Shown piece by piece: positions 38,041-53,939 of a DNA stretch of 64,000 nucleotides. The stretch covers positions 8,874,772 to 8,938,771 of the forward strand of contig CM119265.1 in assembly GCA_051294375.1 (NCBI GenBank), given 5' to 3'. Position numbers and translations under genes: made by a program. Source of the DNA: Paraspadella gotoi (lineage: Eukaryota > Chaetognatha). Numbering within the stretch: the first letter of the stretch is position 1; each line of letters starts with the position of its first letter. Under the pieces are notes generated by a model. That model was not told where the DNA came from. It was given only the letters and a program-made list of their open reading frames with translations, and made no database searches.

Positions 38041-38670
38041 GAAAAGAACCTATGGCCTCAACTTTATCACCGAGCAGACGCACTAGATAAAATACACGAA
38101 GGGCCGGTACCTCGATTCTATACATTAATGAAATAAAAAAAACCTCTTGTCGTGCACAACAACCTGATAAAACTTGATAACTTTTTTAATTCATTCGAGG
38201 CATCAAAAAGTCAAAAACGCGATGTTTGGGTTCAGGCTGCTTTTTTTTTTTCTCTTTCGATTTCAAGACGGAAACAGAAACACAAAAATCTTTCCCCAGT
38301 CCCTCCCCGCCGAGGTTTCTTTTTCGTCTTTTCGTCGCACTTTACAATCCACCGATTGAATGCTTTGCTTCGGTGTTTGTTTTGCTGGAGTTCTCGTTTG
38401 TCTATTTAGTATCAGTTCCCCTTTTTTTTCTGAAATTTTCAGGCCTTTTTGGCCCAGCGGCGTTCAATCTCCCAATGCCTTTTTTTTTCTGGTCGAAACC
38501 GGTTTCCTGTGCCTTTTGGCTTCATTTTCCAACCACCCCATATACACCCACCATCCTAAGCACACTCAAAACCCCTCCACCAACCCCTTCAACCCTCCAC
38601 CAACCACCCCTTCCACCTCCGCACCTTCAACCCGATCCCGAGATCAGCTTCTCCCATATTCACGTGTCCG
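38041..38670. other. Non-coding; C/A-rich sequence
   Basis: Unique sequence with a CCACC/CAACC-rich tract at 38530-38635. Three overlapping plus-strand frames are open but low in complexity at their ends. No domain. Confidence 0.5.
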
Positions 38671-39175
38671 AATAGCCCCGATTTCCTTCCGCCGGCCGCG
38701 ACTGACGCGATCGAGCGAGGACCCGAGCTGTTTATGTCTGGAGGGCGCGACGGAGCCGGGGACGGCCGGCGGGAGCGGACGCGTGCCCATGCGGAAAGGC
38801 GCAGGGCCCACGGGCGCAGGTGGCAGTTCAGGAGATGGAAAGGCGACCGCAGAAGGGTAACGGTAGGAGGGGATGTGCCGGCGCGGCATGGCGATATTAG
38901 CAGCAGCGAGATTCTTTCGCCTCGAAAGAAACCCGACCTCCATGCGGTTATGGCCAAGGATGTGTTCATTTGGAGGGAAAAAAAGAGACCATGGCTTCGA
39001 ATTAGACGAATGGGGAGTGCTCGGTGGCGCAGTGCAGGCGGGCCTCGGTGAGGGAGTGCGCAGGCGCGAAGCGGAGGCGGAGGCGCCGGAAGCGGAGGCG
39101 GCAGGCGGAAGCGGCCAGAAGCGGACGGCGCGACGGAAGGAGCTTTTGAAGAAAAAATACGCAAAAAAAATATAG
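38670..39175 (+). promoter_or_regulatory. CpG-rich island, candidate promoter or first exon
   Basis: About 450 bp of high GC and CpG between AT-rich flanks, without a simple repeat except GCGGAGGCGGAGGCG near 39068. All six frames are partly open. It is the most gene-start-like patch in the window, but no TATA, initiator or donor site is decisive. Confidence 0.35.
38888..39175 (+). CDS. Candidate 95-residue reading frame in CpG island
   Basis: Starts MAILAAARFFRLERNPTSM, followed by further Arg, Leu and Met with few acids. That resembles a mitochondrial presequence, but the inference rests on composition only. Residues about 55-80 are an Ala/Glu/Gly repeat from the GCGGAG tract, and the end is Lys-rich. 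An upstream in-frame ATG at 38873 gives five more residues. Longer overlapping frames exist on the minus strand (38589-39164), so strand choice is not secure. No family recognised. It could be a first coding exon that splices before the low-complexity part. Confidence 0.2.
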   Translation: MAILAAARFFRLERNPTSMRLWPRMCSFGGKKRDHGFELDEWGVLGGAVQAGLGEGVRRREAEAEAPEAEAAGGSGQKRTARRKELLKKKYAKKI

Positions 39176-40055
39176 AAAGAACACAGAGACTTTGTCTGAT
39201 CGAAGAAGGACAAATCTTTGTCTTATTTCTTTACTATCCTTCGCAGTCGTCGGATTAGATTTTTAATTATTTTAATTTAAAGAAGTCCGTTCCAGGGTTG
39301 CCCTGCATTCATACTTAATTTACTTTATTATATAAAACAAAGAAATGGCATTTTATCAGAATCAAAATAAATTGTCTTTGCCAAAAAGGACAGCACGATC
39401 GCTTTCGGACGAATCGTTCGTTACGCTTCAACACTTGTTTAACCAAAACGTATATTTCGTCATCTCGGCCTCTTTCATTACTTCGCAACATCGTTACTTT
39501 CCTTTACTCTCGAAGCTTGCTCAAATCTTCCGCCTAATTCTATCTTTTCATATTTTCTGCTACTTTGCTCAAAAAATGCCGCAGCTTCAGTCATCTTACC
39601 GTAAATTCTTGCGGAAAAGGCGTTACCCGATTGGTTTATCGTACTCCGGCTTCGAGCGTTAAGTTGAGTCGCAGAATTAAGATTGAACAAGGGGAGCGCG
39701 GCAAGGAGAGAACAAAGGTTAAGGGGTCGGACCACCGCCGCTGACCCTGCAGCGGGCACTGTCTGCGGGATGCCGTTATAATTTGACGCGCTCGGCGTTC
39801 GACGCCGATATATCCCGACCAGTATTTTTTGGCGGGTTTGTACGTTTTATTCGGGCGTGAAAAAGTTCGATGGGGAGAGAGAGAGAGAGAGGCCAGACGA
39901 GCAGAGTACGAAGTAAGAGAGAGAGGAAGAAAGCAGAGCGGAAGACGAGAAGAGACGAGAATAAGAGCAGATAGTGAGAGAGAGTAGAGAGAGAGAACGA
40001 GATATAGAGGGTGGCGAGACGTAAATTACTATCCGCCGCCCAGTCGATCCGGTCA
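39176..40055. other. Unique sequence with weak opposing frames; GA-rich end
   Basis: 39330-39760 has balanced composition. A minus-strand frame (39478-39759) contains GKMTEAAAFFEQSSRKYEKI and continues amphipathic, while a 105-residue plus-strand frame overlaps it. Either could be an exon, but neither has support. 39870-40010 is a degenerate GA repeat. Confidence 0.3.
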
Positions 40056-40290
40056 TTCTTTCATGATCTCCAGTGTCCAGGCACAGCCCGACGTACGGCG
40101 ACGGCGACGGCGCGACGGCTTTACGGCGGACGGCGAGTGCCGGCAGCTAATCTATGCGGGCCGTAAAGCGGGGTTTCTGCTTTGCGTATCGACGAAGGCT
40201 GAAAACGTTTTTTTGTCGCCAGCCGCTTCCGTCGTCATGGCCAACAGGGAACGCGAAGGCCAGGAAGTGACGTCATAGAGAAAGGAACTA
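40056..40290. promoter_or_regulatory. CpG-rich segment with ETS/CRE-like composite site
   Basis: CpG-dense sequence ending in CAGGAAGTGACGTCA (40261-40275), a GGAAGT core directly joined to the TGACGTCA palindrome. That arrangement is known from housekeeping promoters in animals. An ATTGG (inverted CCAAT) lies at 40329-40333 and a CTTCCG at 40227-40232. No gene is visible on either side, so promoter function is inference. Confidence 0.3.
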
Positions 40291-40299
40291 CATAACGTC

Positions 40300-40395
40300 G
40301 GCGTTAAAAAACGTCGACACAATTTCCTATTGGGTTGGCGGAAACTTAAAAAAAGGGCGCGGAGACGGGAGCAAGAGAGACAGAGAGAGCGAGAG

Positions 40396-40432
<37 letters not shown>

Positions 40433-41730
40433 TTCGCCAAGTATGTTGCAAAAAATTGCCGGCCGAGAGATATAGGCGATGGGGAGAGAACTGTGCTGAG
40501 ACAGAAAAGGATAAATTAAAGGCGACACAAAGATGGAGCGACAGAAAGTGAAAGAGAACGATTGAAAGAAAAGAAAGAAAATAAAGGCCTTATTCTTTCC
40601 CTTTGTTTCTGTTCAGACTTTCGAGTTTTCGGTGTTCACTTTTTTCCTTTCCTCCGTTTCGTTTTTTTTTCTTTCTTTTTTCTTCCTCCGTATATTTTTT
40701 TTCCTCTCCAGTTCTTCTCGCTGTAATTTCTATACTTTCTTTCCTCCTTTTATTTCCCTTTTTTTTTTGCTTTGGCTTTTTAGAAAATTACTTTCTCTTT
40801 CTGCAGCAGAAAGGAGGGGAAAGGTGAAAGCAAAGAGTGAAAGAGAGTGGGAGGGAGAGGGGGGGAGGGAGAGAGAGGAAATTGAGAGAGAGATGACAGA
40901 GAAGGCCTGATCTTTCGCTTTCTAGACGATGTCATGGATGTGATTCTTATCGCTATTTAATGCCAGTTCCGATGCCAGTTCCGATGCCAGTTCTGATGCC
41001 AGTTCCGATGCCAGTTTGAAAGTTACTAATGCTAATTGTATTAAAAAAGCCTTAAAGTCTTATGAAGTTATTGACTTCAGTTATATTTGAATTCATGGCG
41101 ACTGTTTTTCTCAAGCTACCTCATAACTAGTCTTCTTTTAATTATTATGGATACCGCGCAAGAAGGGGCCATGATAAGGAAAACTCATTTGTTGAAATAA
41201 TTTAATCATCGACTTTGTTTCCACAATTAAAAAAATTCAAATAAAAAGTATCATAATTTTTTGTTGTTCGTTTTAGACAAAAGAAAAAAAAAAACAAACG
41301 GCATCTATGTCATGGAAGGAAGGCGGATTAATTTAGGACAAAAAAAATATAATCGAATCAGACAAGAGATTCGTCTTTAATCTCAACGATGTAAAGAATA
41401 GATTATCGAGAAAAAAGATTACCTCCTTAAAACATAAGGAGACGGATCTATTTTCTGTATATTCTTTAAATTACATACTTGCATATAACGTCAGTTCGTT
41501 AGTCGCTTGTATTTATCATTTAACCTATTTATCTATAATCGTCGCCTGGATGACAACGAGAACTGCTAATGGGCGTTATTAATGGCATTAGCAAATGGAG
41601 TTAGTAATGCGACTTTGTCGTAAGCGTCGACCCGTTTCTGACATTGAACCATCATTGTCATAAAAATGTCTTCCATGGACTTTCCACATCCGCCCACTTT
41701 GCGACTTGTTTGCATTTTTAACGCTCGAGG
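40300..41730. other. Non-coding; purine and pyrimidine tracts
   Basis: (GA)n at 40399-40428, a pyrimidine tract at about 40595-40800, a purine tract at 40805-40905, a 12-bp minisatellite, then AT-leaning unique sequence to the gap at 41731. No gene recognised. Confidence 0.6.
40961..41016 (+). repeat. 12-bp minisatellite
   Basis: Four full units and one partial unit of TGCCAGTTCCGA, with one substitution (TTCTGA) in the third unit. Confidence 0.95.
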
Positions 41731-42462
41731 NNNNNNNNNNNNNNNNNNNNNNNNNNNNNNNNNNNNNNNNNNNNNNNNNNNNNNNNNNNNNNNNNNNNNN
41801 NNNNNNNNNNNNNNNNNNNNNNNNNNNNNNNNNNNNNNNNNNNNNNNNNNNNNNNNNNNNNNNNNNNNNNNNNNNNNNNNNNNAGAGAGAGAGAGAGAGA
41901 GAGGCAACTCATAAAAATATGAAAATGTGTCCTCTTTTTCCCTCCTCCTTTTTCCCTTCGCAGCTTCGGTTCATTGACTTCGAAAATGCAAATAAAGTTG
42001 TAGCCGTCTCCNNNNNNNNNNNNNNNNNNNNNNNNNNNNNNNNNNNNNNNNNNNNNNNNNNNNNNNNNNNNNNNNNNNNNNNNNNNNNNNNNNNNNNNNN
42101 NNNNNNNNNNNNNNNNNNNNNNNNNNNNNNNNNNNNNNNNNNNNNNNNNNNNNNNNNNNNNNNNNNNNNNNNNNNNNNNNNNNNNNNNNNNNNNNNNNNN
42201 NNNNNNNNNNNNNNNNNNNNNNNNNNNNNNNNNNNNNNNNNNNNNNNNNNNNNNNTTTTTTTTTTTTTTTCAATCCTCGTTTAATGTTGAATGTCTTTGC
42301 CGTTTTCAAGTTTCAAGTTGTCATTTCTACTGGTTCATCTTGTCAGATACTATGCATATTTGAATAATAAATATCAATTTATATCAAATAATACTTTTTT
42401 TAGATTTTTCGATTTCTGCCCGTTCCCTCTCTTTCGCATCTATCCTCGAGCCTTCTTTATGA
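41731..42462. other. Two gaps with short islands
   Basis: N at 41731-41883 and 42012-42255. The first gap ends in (GA)n and the second in poly(T), so both probably broke at simple repeats. Confidence 0.9.
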
Positions 42463-42610
42463 TATTCTTTAATTTCTAACCATTTTTTTTACCTCTAAAG
42501 ATATAAAAGGCTGCCGTATACCAGTTGTGACCCTCTTTACCTCTCTTAAGATCCTCTTTTTGGCCCCTTTTAACTTATCTTTTTCCCCACTTCGTATTCT
42601 CTATTTCGGT

Positions 42611-42648
<38 letters not shown>

Positions 42649-42845
42649 NNNNNNNNNNNNNNNNNNNNNNNNNTATTCTTTAATTTCTAACCATTTTTTT
42701 TACCTCTAAAGATATAAAAGGCTGCCGTATACCAGTTGTGACCCTCTTTACCTCTCTTAAGATCCTCTTTTTGGCCCCTTTTAACTTATCTTTTCCCACT
42801 TCGTATTCTCTATTCGGTAATCCCCCTCTCTCTCTCTCATCTCTC

Positions 42846-42860
<15 letters not shown>
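42463..42860 (+). repeat. Direct duplication around a 25-N gap
   Basis: 42463-42648 recurs at 42674-42860 (offset 211) with three or four small differences. Shared landmarks are GATATAAAAGGCTGCCGTAT, ACCAGTTGTGACCCTC and the trailing CT repeat. Likely one locus assembled twice. Confidence 0.85.
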
Positions 42861-42915
<55 letters not shown>

Positions 42916-42959
42916 TTTCTATTCTCTCCCTCCTTAGATCTTAATCCTCGATCCATCTA

Positions 42960-43037
<78 letters not shown>

Positions 43038-43110
43038 CCTTTCTTACTCCCTCTTCTCTCTCCCTCCCTCTCTCCCTCCCTCCCTTCCTTCGTTCACGGC
43101 AAAGCTTGTC
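42861..43110. repeat. Compound (CT)n repeats
   Basis: Long CT runs at 42861-42912 and 42965-43026 with a short unique spacer, grading into CCCTC-rich sequence. Confidence 0.95.
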
Positions 43111-45139
<2,029 letters not shown>

Positions 45140-45913
45140 ATATATACATAAAAAAGAAATTCGTTCCTTTTTTTAGACAATTTCTTTAAACTAATTTGCA
45201 TATTGTAGTTATTAAAGATATTATCGATAATTTTTTATTTTGTCGTTGCAAGAAAACATAATTTTCTAACCCTTTAATATTTAGATGACGATGTTATTTT
45301 TTATTGACAAAAAGAAACAAAAATGTTTACTGTAGTGATTTTACAATCACGGTAACTTGGGGAGCTGTGGACAAAAGTTCGATTGAACCCCATAAAGAAT
45401 TTAAGAGAATAGCGTGAAAGTATGGGTGATACTTCTCTCTCTCACAGTATCGTTCATTGCTGGATTGTAATCAGCATCTTTGAAGGGGCGTTTTCATAAC
45501 GCTTTGTTTCTTGTTAAGACNNNNNNNNNNATATATACATAAAAAAAGAAATTCTTTCCTTTTTTTTAGACAATTTCTTTAAACTAATTTGCATATTGTA
45601 GTTATTAAAGATATTATCGATAATTTTTTATTTTGTCGTTGCAAGAAAACATAATTTTCTAACCCTTTAATATTTAGATGACGATGTTATTTTTTATTGA
45701 CTAAAAGAAACAAAAATGTTTACTGTAGTGATTTTACAATCACGGTAACTTGGGGAGCTGTGGACAAAAGTTCGATTGAACCCCATAAAGAATTTAAGAG
45801 AATAGCGTGAAAGTATGGGTGATACTTCTCTCTCTCACAGTATCGTTCATTGCTGGATTGTAATCAGCATCTTTGAAGGGGCGTTTTCATAACGCTTTGT
45901 TTCTTGTTAAGAC
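45140..45913 (+). repeat. 381-bp direct duplication around a 10-N gap
   Basis: 45140-45520 and 45531-45913 are almost identical (a few homopolymer-length and single-base differences). They are separated only by ten N, and both end at TTGTTAAGAC. This is the signature of two overlapping contig ends left unmerged. Confidence 0.95.
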
Positions 45914-49136
<3,223 letters not shown>

Positions 49137-50504
49137 NNNNNNNNNNNNNNNNNNNNNNNNNNNNNNNNNNNNNNNNNNNNNNNNNNNNNNNNNNNNNNNN
49201 NNNNNNNNNNNNNNNNNNNNNNNNNNNNNNNNNNNNNNNNNNNNNNNNNNNNNNNNNNNNNNNNNNNNNNNNNNNNNNNNNNNNNNNNNNNNNNNNNNNN
49301 NNNNNNNNNNNNNNNNNNNNNNNNNNNNNNNNNNNNNNNNNNNNNNNNNNNNNNNNNNNNNNNNNNNNNNNNNNNNNNNNNNNNNNNNNNNNNNNNNTCG
49401 TTCGTTCGTTCGTTCATTCTTTTTTTTCTTTCCTTTTCTTTATTTCTTTCTTTAAATTTTTTTATCTTCTTTTCCATCTGTGTTTTGCTCTTTCTCTCAA
49501 TATGTCTTTCTTTCTTCTCCTACGAAACTCTGCAAGAAATAATCGTCTTTGAACTATATATTGTTTTCAACTTTAGTGACTAAGTCGAAACAAGTGCCAG
49601 AAAAAGTCGAGAAATAAAATGAACAAAAATTAAAAAAACAAGAACGGTAATTCCAATGTGTTGCGCCGCAGTGTCTGCCTTATCATGTGTATTTCTCGTG
49701 ACATGACAAGACATGACGTGACATGACCCTAATAACTTTCTTTGCCCGTGTATTTCTGACACGNNNNNNNNNNNNNNNNNNNNNNNNNNNNNNNNNNNNN
49801 NNNNNNNNNNNNNNNNNNNNNNNNNNNNNNNNNNNNNNNNNNNNNNNNNNNNNNNNNNNNNNNNNNNNNNNNNNNNNNNNNNNNNNNNNNNNNNNNNNNN
49901 NNNNNNNNNNNNNNNNNNNNNNNNNNNNNNNNNNNNNNNNNNNNNNNNNNNNNNNNNNNNNNNNNNNNNNNNNNNNNNNNNNNNNNNNNNNNNNNNNNNN
50001 NNNNNNNNNNNNNNNNNNNNNNNNNNNNNNNNNNNNNNNNNNNNNNNNNNNNNNNNNNNNNNNNNNNNNNNNNNNNNNNNNNNNNNNNNNNNNNNNNNNN
50101 NNNNNNNNNNNNNNNNNNNNNNNNNNNNNNNNNNNNNNNNNNNNNNNNNNNNNNNNNNNNNNNNNNNNNNNNNNNNNNNNNNNNNNNNNNNNNNCTTCCT
50201 TCGCGAGAAAATTTGGCCCGCGTCGAGCATTGCTGATGCGTTAATGAGGTCCGGAAATACCAAAGCAGGAGCGAAAGAGGGAGAGCGAGAGGGAGACGGA
50301 GAAAGAGGTAGAGAATGTATCTCTCTCTCTCTCTCTCTCTCNNNNNNNNNNNNNNNNNNNNNNNNNNNNNNNNNNNNNNNNNNNNNNNNNNNNNNNNNNN
50401 NNNNNNNNNNNNNNNNNNNNNNNNNNNNNNNNNNNNNNNNNTCCTTTTTTTTTCAAAATATTTTTTTGTCTGAGGAACTCGCTCTCTGTCTTTTTCTCTT
50501 CGCT
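49137..50504. other. Gaps with islands, one a dispersed-repeat fragment
   Basis: N at 49137-49397, 49764-50194 and 50342-50441. The islands hold TTCG/TTTC-rich sequence (49398-49465), the fragment described at 49625, and CT/GA runs next to the last gap. Confidence 0.85.
49625..49763 (-). mobile_element. Fragment of the dispersed GCGCC-palindrome repeat
   Basis: Contains AAGAACGGTAATTCCAATGT, then GTTGCGCCGCAGT, and CTTTCTTTGCCCGTGTATTT, matching the 27560-27760 copy in order. It is cut off by the gap at 49764. Confidence 0.65.
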
Positions 50505-51958
50505 TCTCGGTTTCTCCTTTTTTTCGATGAAAAATGTTTCCTTTTTTCCTTTTTTCTTTCACTGAGTTTTGAGTTTGTACTTTTTGTTCTGTTTTTCCTT
50601 TGATGCTTCCTTTCTTTCTTTTTTTCTTTTTTTCTTTCTTTCTTTCTTTCTGTCTTTCTTTTTTTTCTGTCTTTTTAACACATCTCTTCTTTTTATTTTC
50701 TTCTTTCTTTCTTTCTTTCTAGTCTTTTTTCTGTCCCTTTTCTCTTTCTTTCTTCTATCCTAGCTTCCATTTGACCCGCAATCGCATTAAAAATCCTTCA
50801 ACTTCTACACCTCAACAACTTCGCTCTCTTTTCTTTTTCTTCCTCTTTTACTTTCTTTTGTCGTCGAATGTAAACAAGATTTTCTTGCTCTTTTGTCATG
50901 GAGAAAACTCGCGTTCCATAGAGACAGTGGGGAGGGAATTTTTGCAATGACGATGCGACGACGACGATGCCGAAGACGACGACGACGACGACGACGACGA
51001 CGNNNNNNNNNNNNNNNNNNNNNNNNNNGAAGAAGAAGAAGAAGAAGAAGAAGAAGAAGAAGAAGACTTCCTGAAAAGAAAGTTTGTTGAATGGCGTCTG
51101 TAACTTCTTTGAAAAATGCTTCGGGTTTTTTTTTCTTTTTTTTTCTCTTTTCAAGTTTCTCCTTTTATTTTTGTCGTTCTCAGATTTGCCTTATCTTTGA
51201 CGGTGAACGGAAAAACTTATTTTTAGCTCGTTNNNNNNNNNNNNNNNNNNNNNNNNNNNNNNNNNNNNNNNNNNNNNNNNNNNNNNNNNNNNNNNNNNNN
51301 NNNNNNNNNNNNNNNNNNNNNNNNNNNNNNNNNNNNNNNNNNNNNNNNNNNNNNNNNNNNNNNNNNNNNNNNNNNNNNNNNNNNNNNNNNNNNNNNNNNN
51401 NNNNNNNNNNNNNNNNNNNNNNNNNNNNNNNNNNNNNNNNNNNNNNNNNNNNNNNNNNNNNNNNNNNNNNNNNNNNNNNNNNNNNNNNNNNNNNNNNNNN
51501 NNNNNNNNNNNNNNNNNNNNNNNNNNNNNNNNNNNNNNNNNNNNNNNNNNNNNNNNNNNNNNNNNNNNNNNNNNNNNNNNNNNNNNNNNNNNNNNNNNNN
51601 NNNNNNNNNNNNNNNNNNNNNNNNNNNNNNNNNNNNNNNNNNNNNNNNNNNNNNNNNNNNNNNNNNNNNNNNNNNNNNNNNNNNNNNNNNNNNNNNNNNN
51701 NNNNNNNNNNNNNNNNNNNNNNNNNNNNNNNNNNNNNNNNNNNNNNNNNNNNNNNNNNNNNNNNNNNNNNNNNNNNNNNNNNNNNNNNNNNNNNNNNNNN
51801 NNNNNNNNNNNNNNNNNNNNNNNNNNNNNNNNNNNNNNNTTTTTCTCCTTTTTTGTATTCAACTTTTTCCAGTATCGATTCCCTTTTCTTTTTCTTTTTC
51901 ACATCGATTTAATTCTCCGATTTTATTTCTCTTCAGTCTTTTATTCCAGGTTCGTTTT

Positions 51959-52055
<97 letters not shown>

Positions 52056-52647
52056 CTTTTCTCGCTTTGATTTTCTTTCCTTTCCTTAGTCTTTCTTTTC
52101 TATTTTCATCCTTTTTTCCTCAACTTTGTCTCCTCTCCTTTTCTCATTGTCATTCACTCCCCCTTCCTCCACTCCAGCCTCCCTTTCCTCCCCCTTTCCT
52201 CCCTCACCTCACCCCTTCTTCAATCCCAAAGAGGAAGGAAAAGAGCGAAGAAGAATGAACTGCAAAAAAAGACATCGAGAGAAAGCGCTGGCGCCAAGAC
52301 TCTCACTACCACTGTTATGAATCCGAGAAGTTATGGCGCGAGAAGGAAGAGGAGGGAGAGGGAGAGAGGGAGAGAGGGAGGAAGAGAGGGGGATTTGGGA
52401 AAAGAAGGGGAGGGAGAAGAGGTGGACGGAGGAGGAAAGAGATGGAGTGAGAGAGGGATGATGGAGAATGGTAGAGAGGAAAAAGGGTNNNNNNNNNNNN
52501 NNNNNNNNNNNNNNNNNNNNNNNNNNNNNNNNNNNNNNNNNNNNNNNNNNNNNNNNNNNNNNNNNNNNNNNNNNNNNNNNNNNNNNNNNNNNNNNNNNNN
52601 NNNNNNNNNNNNNNNNNNNNNNNNNNNNNNNNNNNNNNNNNNNNNNN

Positions 52648-52681
<34 letters not shown>

Positions 52682-53009
52682 GGAGGGTGATTAAATTGAG
52701 AGGAAGAAGACGAGTTCGATCTTAAAGCGAGAAATTAAAAACCCACTGGATACAATAAAATAAAAAGAATCATTGATTTGTGAATAATGTATAATGTATT
52801 TTCTTATTATCAAATGTTAAAATGTAATAAAATGCACAAACATTAAAAGAATAAAACGAATGAAATAAATGAAGAAGAAATTGAGGAAGAAACAGATAAT
52901 GGAAAATAAATGAAAGGGAAAAGAAAAAGATTAAAGGAGAAAAAAGAAGAATCTGGAAAAAAACAAATGAGTAAATGATGGGGAGAAAAAGATGATAATC
53001 TGAAGCGTG
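50505..53009 (+). repeat. Large duplicated segment, gapped copy
   Basis: TTTC-rich sequence, (GAC)n at 50977-51002, (GAA)n at 51029-51065, (TTTC)n at 51955-52051, purine tract at 52340-52488 and AT-rich tail, matching 53035-55360 in order. It carries gaps at 51003-51028, 51233-51839 and 52489-52647 that the other copy fills. No gene. Confidence 0.9.
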
Positions 53010-53034
53010 NNNNNNNNNNNNNNNNNNNNNNNNN

Positions 53035-53854
53035 TTCTCTCGGTTTCTCCTTTTTTATTTTCGATTGAAAAAAATGTTTCCTTTTTTCTTTTTTCTTCAC
53101 TGAGTTTGAGTTTTGTACTTTTTGTATCTGTCTTCCTTTGATGCTTCCTTTCTTCCTTTCTTTTTTTCTTCTTTCTTTCTTTTTTTTCTTTCTGTCTTTT
53201 CTTTTTTTTTTTCCTTCTTTTAACAAATCCTCTTCTTTTTATTTTCTCTTCTTCATTTCTTTCTAGTCTTTTTTCTGTTCCCTTTCTCTTTCTTTTTTCT
53301 ATCCTAAACTTCCATTTGACCCGCGAATCGCATTAAAAATCTTCAACTTCTTACACCTCAACAACTTCCCTTCTCTTTTCCTTTTCTTCCTCTTTACTTT
53401 CTTTTGTCGATCGAATGTAAACAGATTTCTTGCTTCTTTTGTCCATGGAGAAAACCGCGTTCCATAGAGACAGTGGGGAGGGAATTTTGCAATGACGGAT
53501 GGCCGACGGACGACGATGCCGAAGACGACGACGGACGACGAAGAGAAGAAGAAAAAGAAGAAAAGAAGAAGGAAGAAGAAGAGAAGAAGAAGAAGAAGAA
53601 GAAAGAAGAAGGAAGAAGAAGCAAGAAGAAGAAGACTGTCCTGAAAAAGAAGTTTGTTGAATGGCGTCTGTAATTCTTTGAAAAATGCTTCGGGTTTTTT
53701 TTCTTTTTTTTTTCCTCTTTTCAAAGTTTCTCCTTTATTTTGTCGTTCTAGATTTGCTTATCTTTGACGGTTGAACGGGAAAAAAACTTTTATTTTTAGC
53801 TCGTTAGTGTACATTCGATAGAGCTAGAGTCTATGGGAGGTCTCTCCTTCTCTC

Positions 53855-53939
<85 letters not shown>

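Noticed and set aside
40961-41016. CRISPR-like array
   Set aside because: Units are contiguous with no spacers, and the context is eukaryotic.
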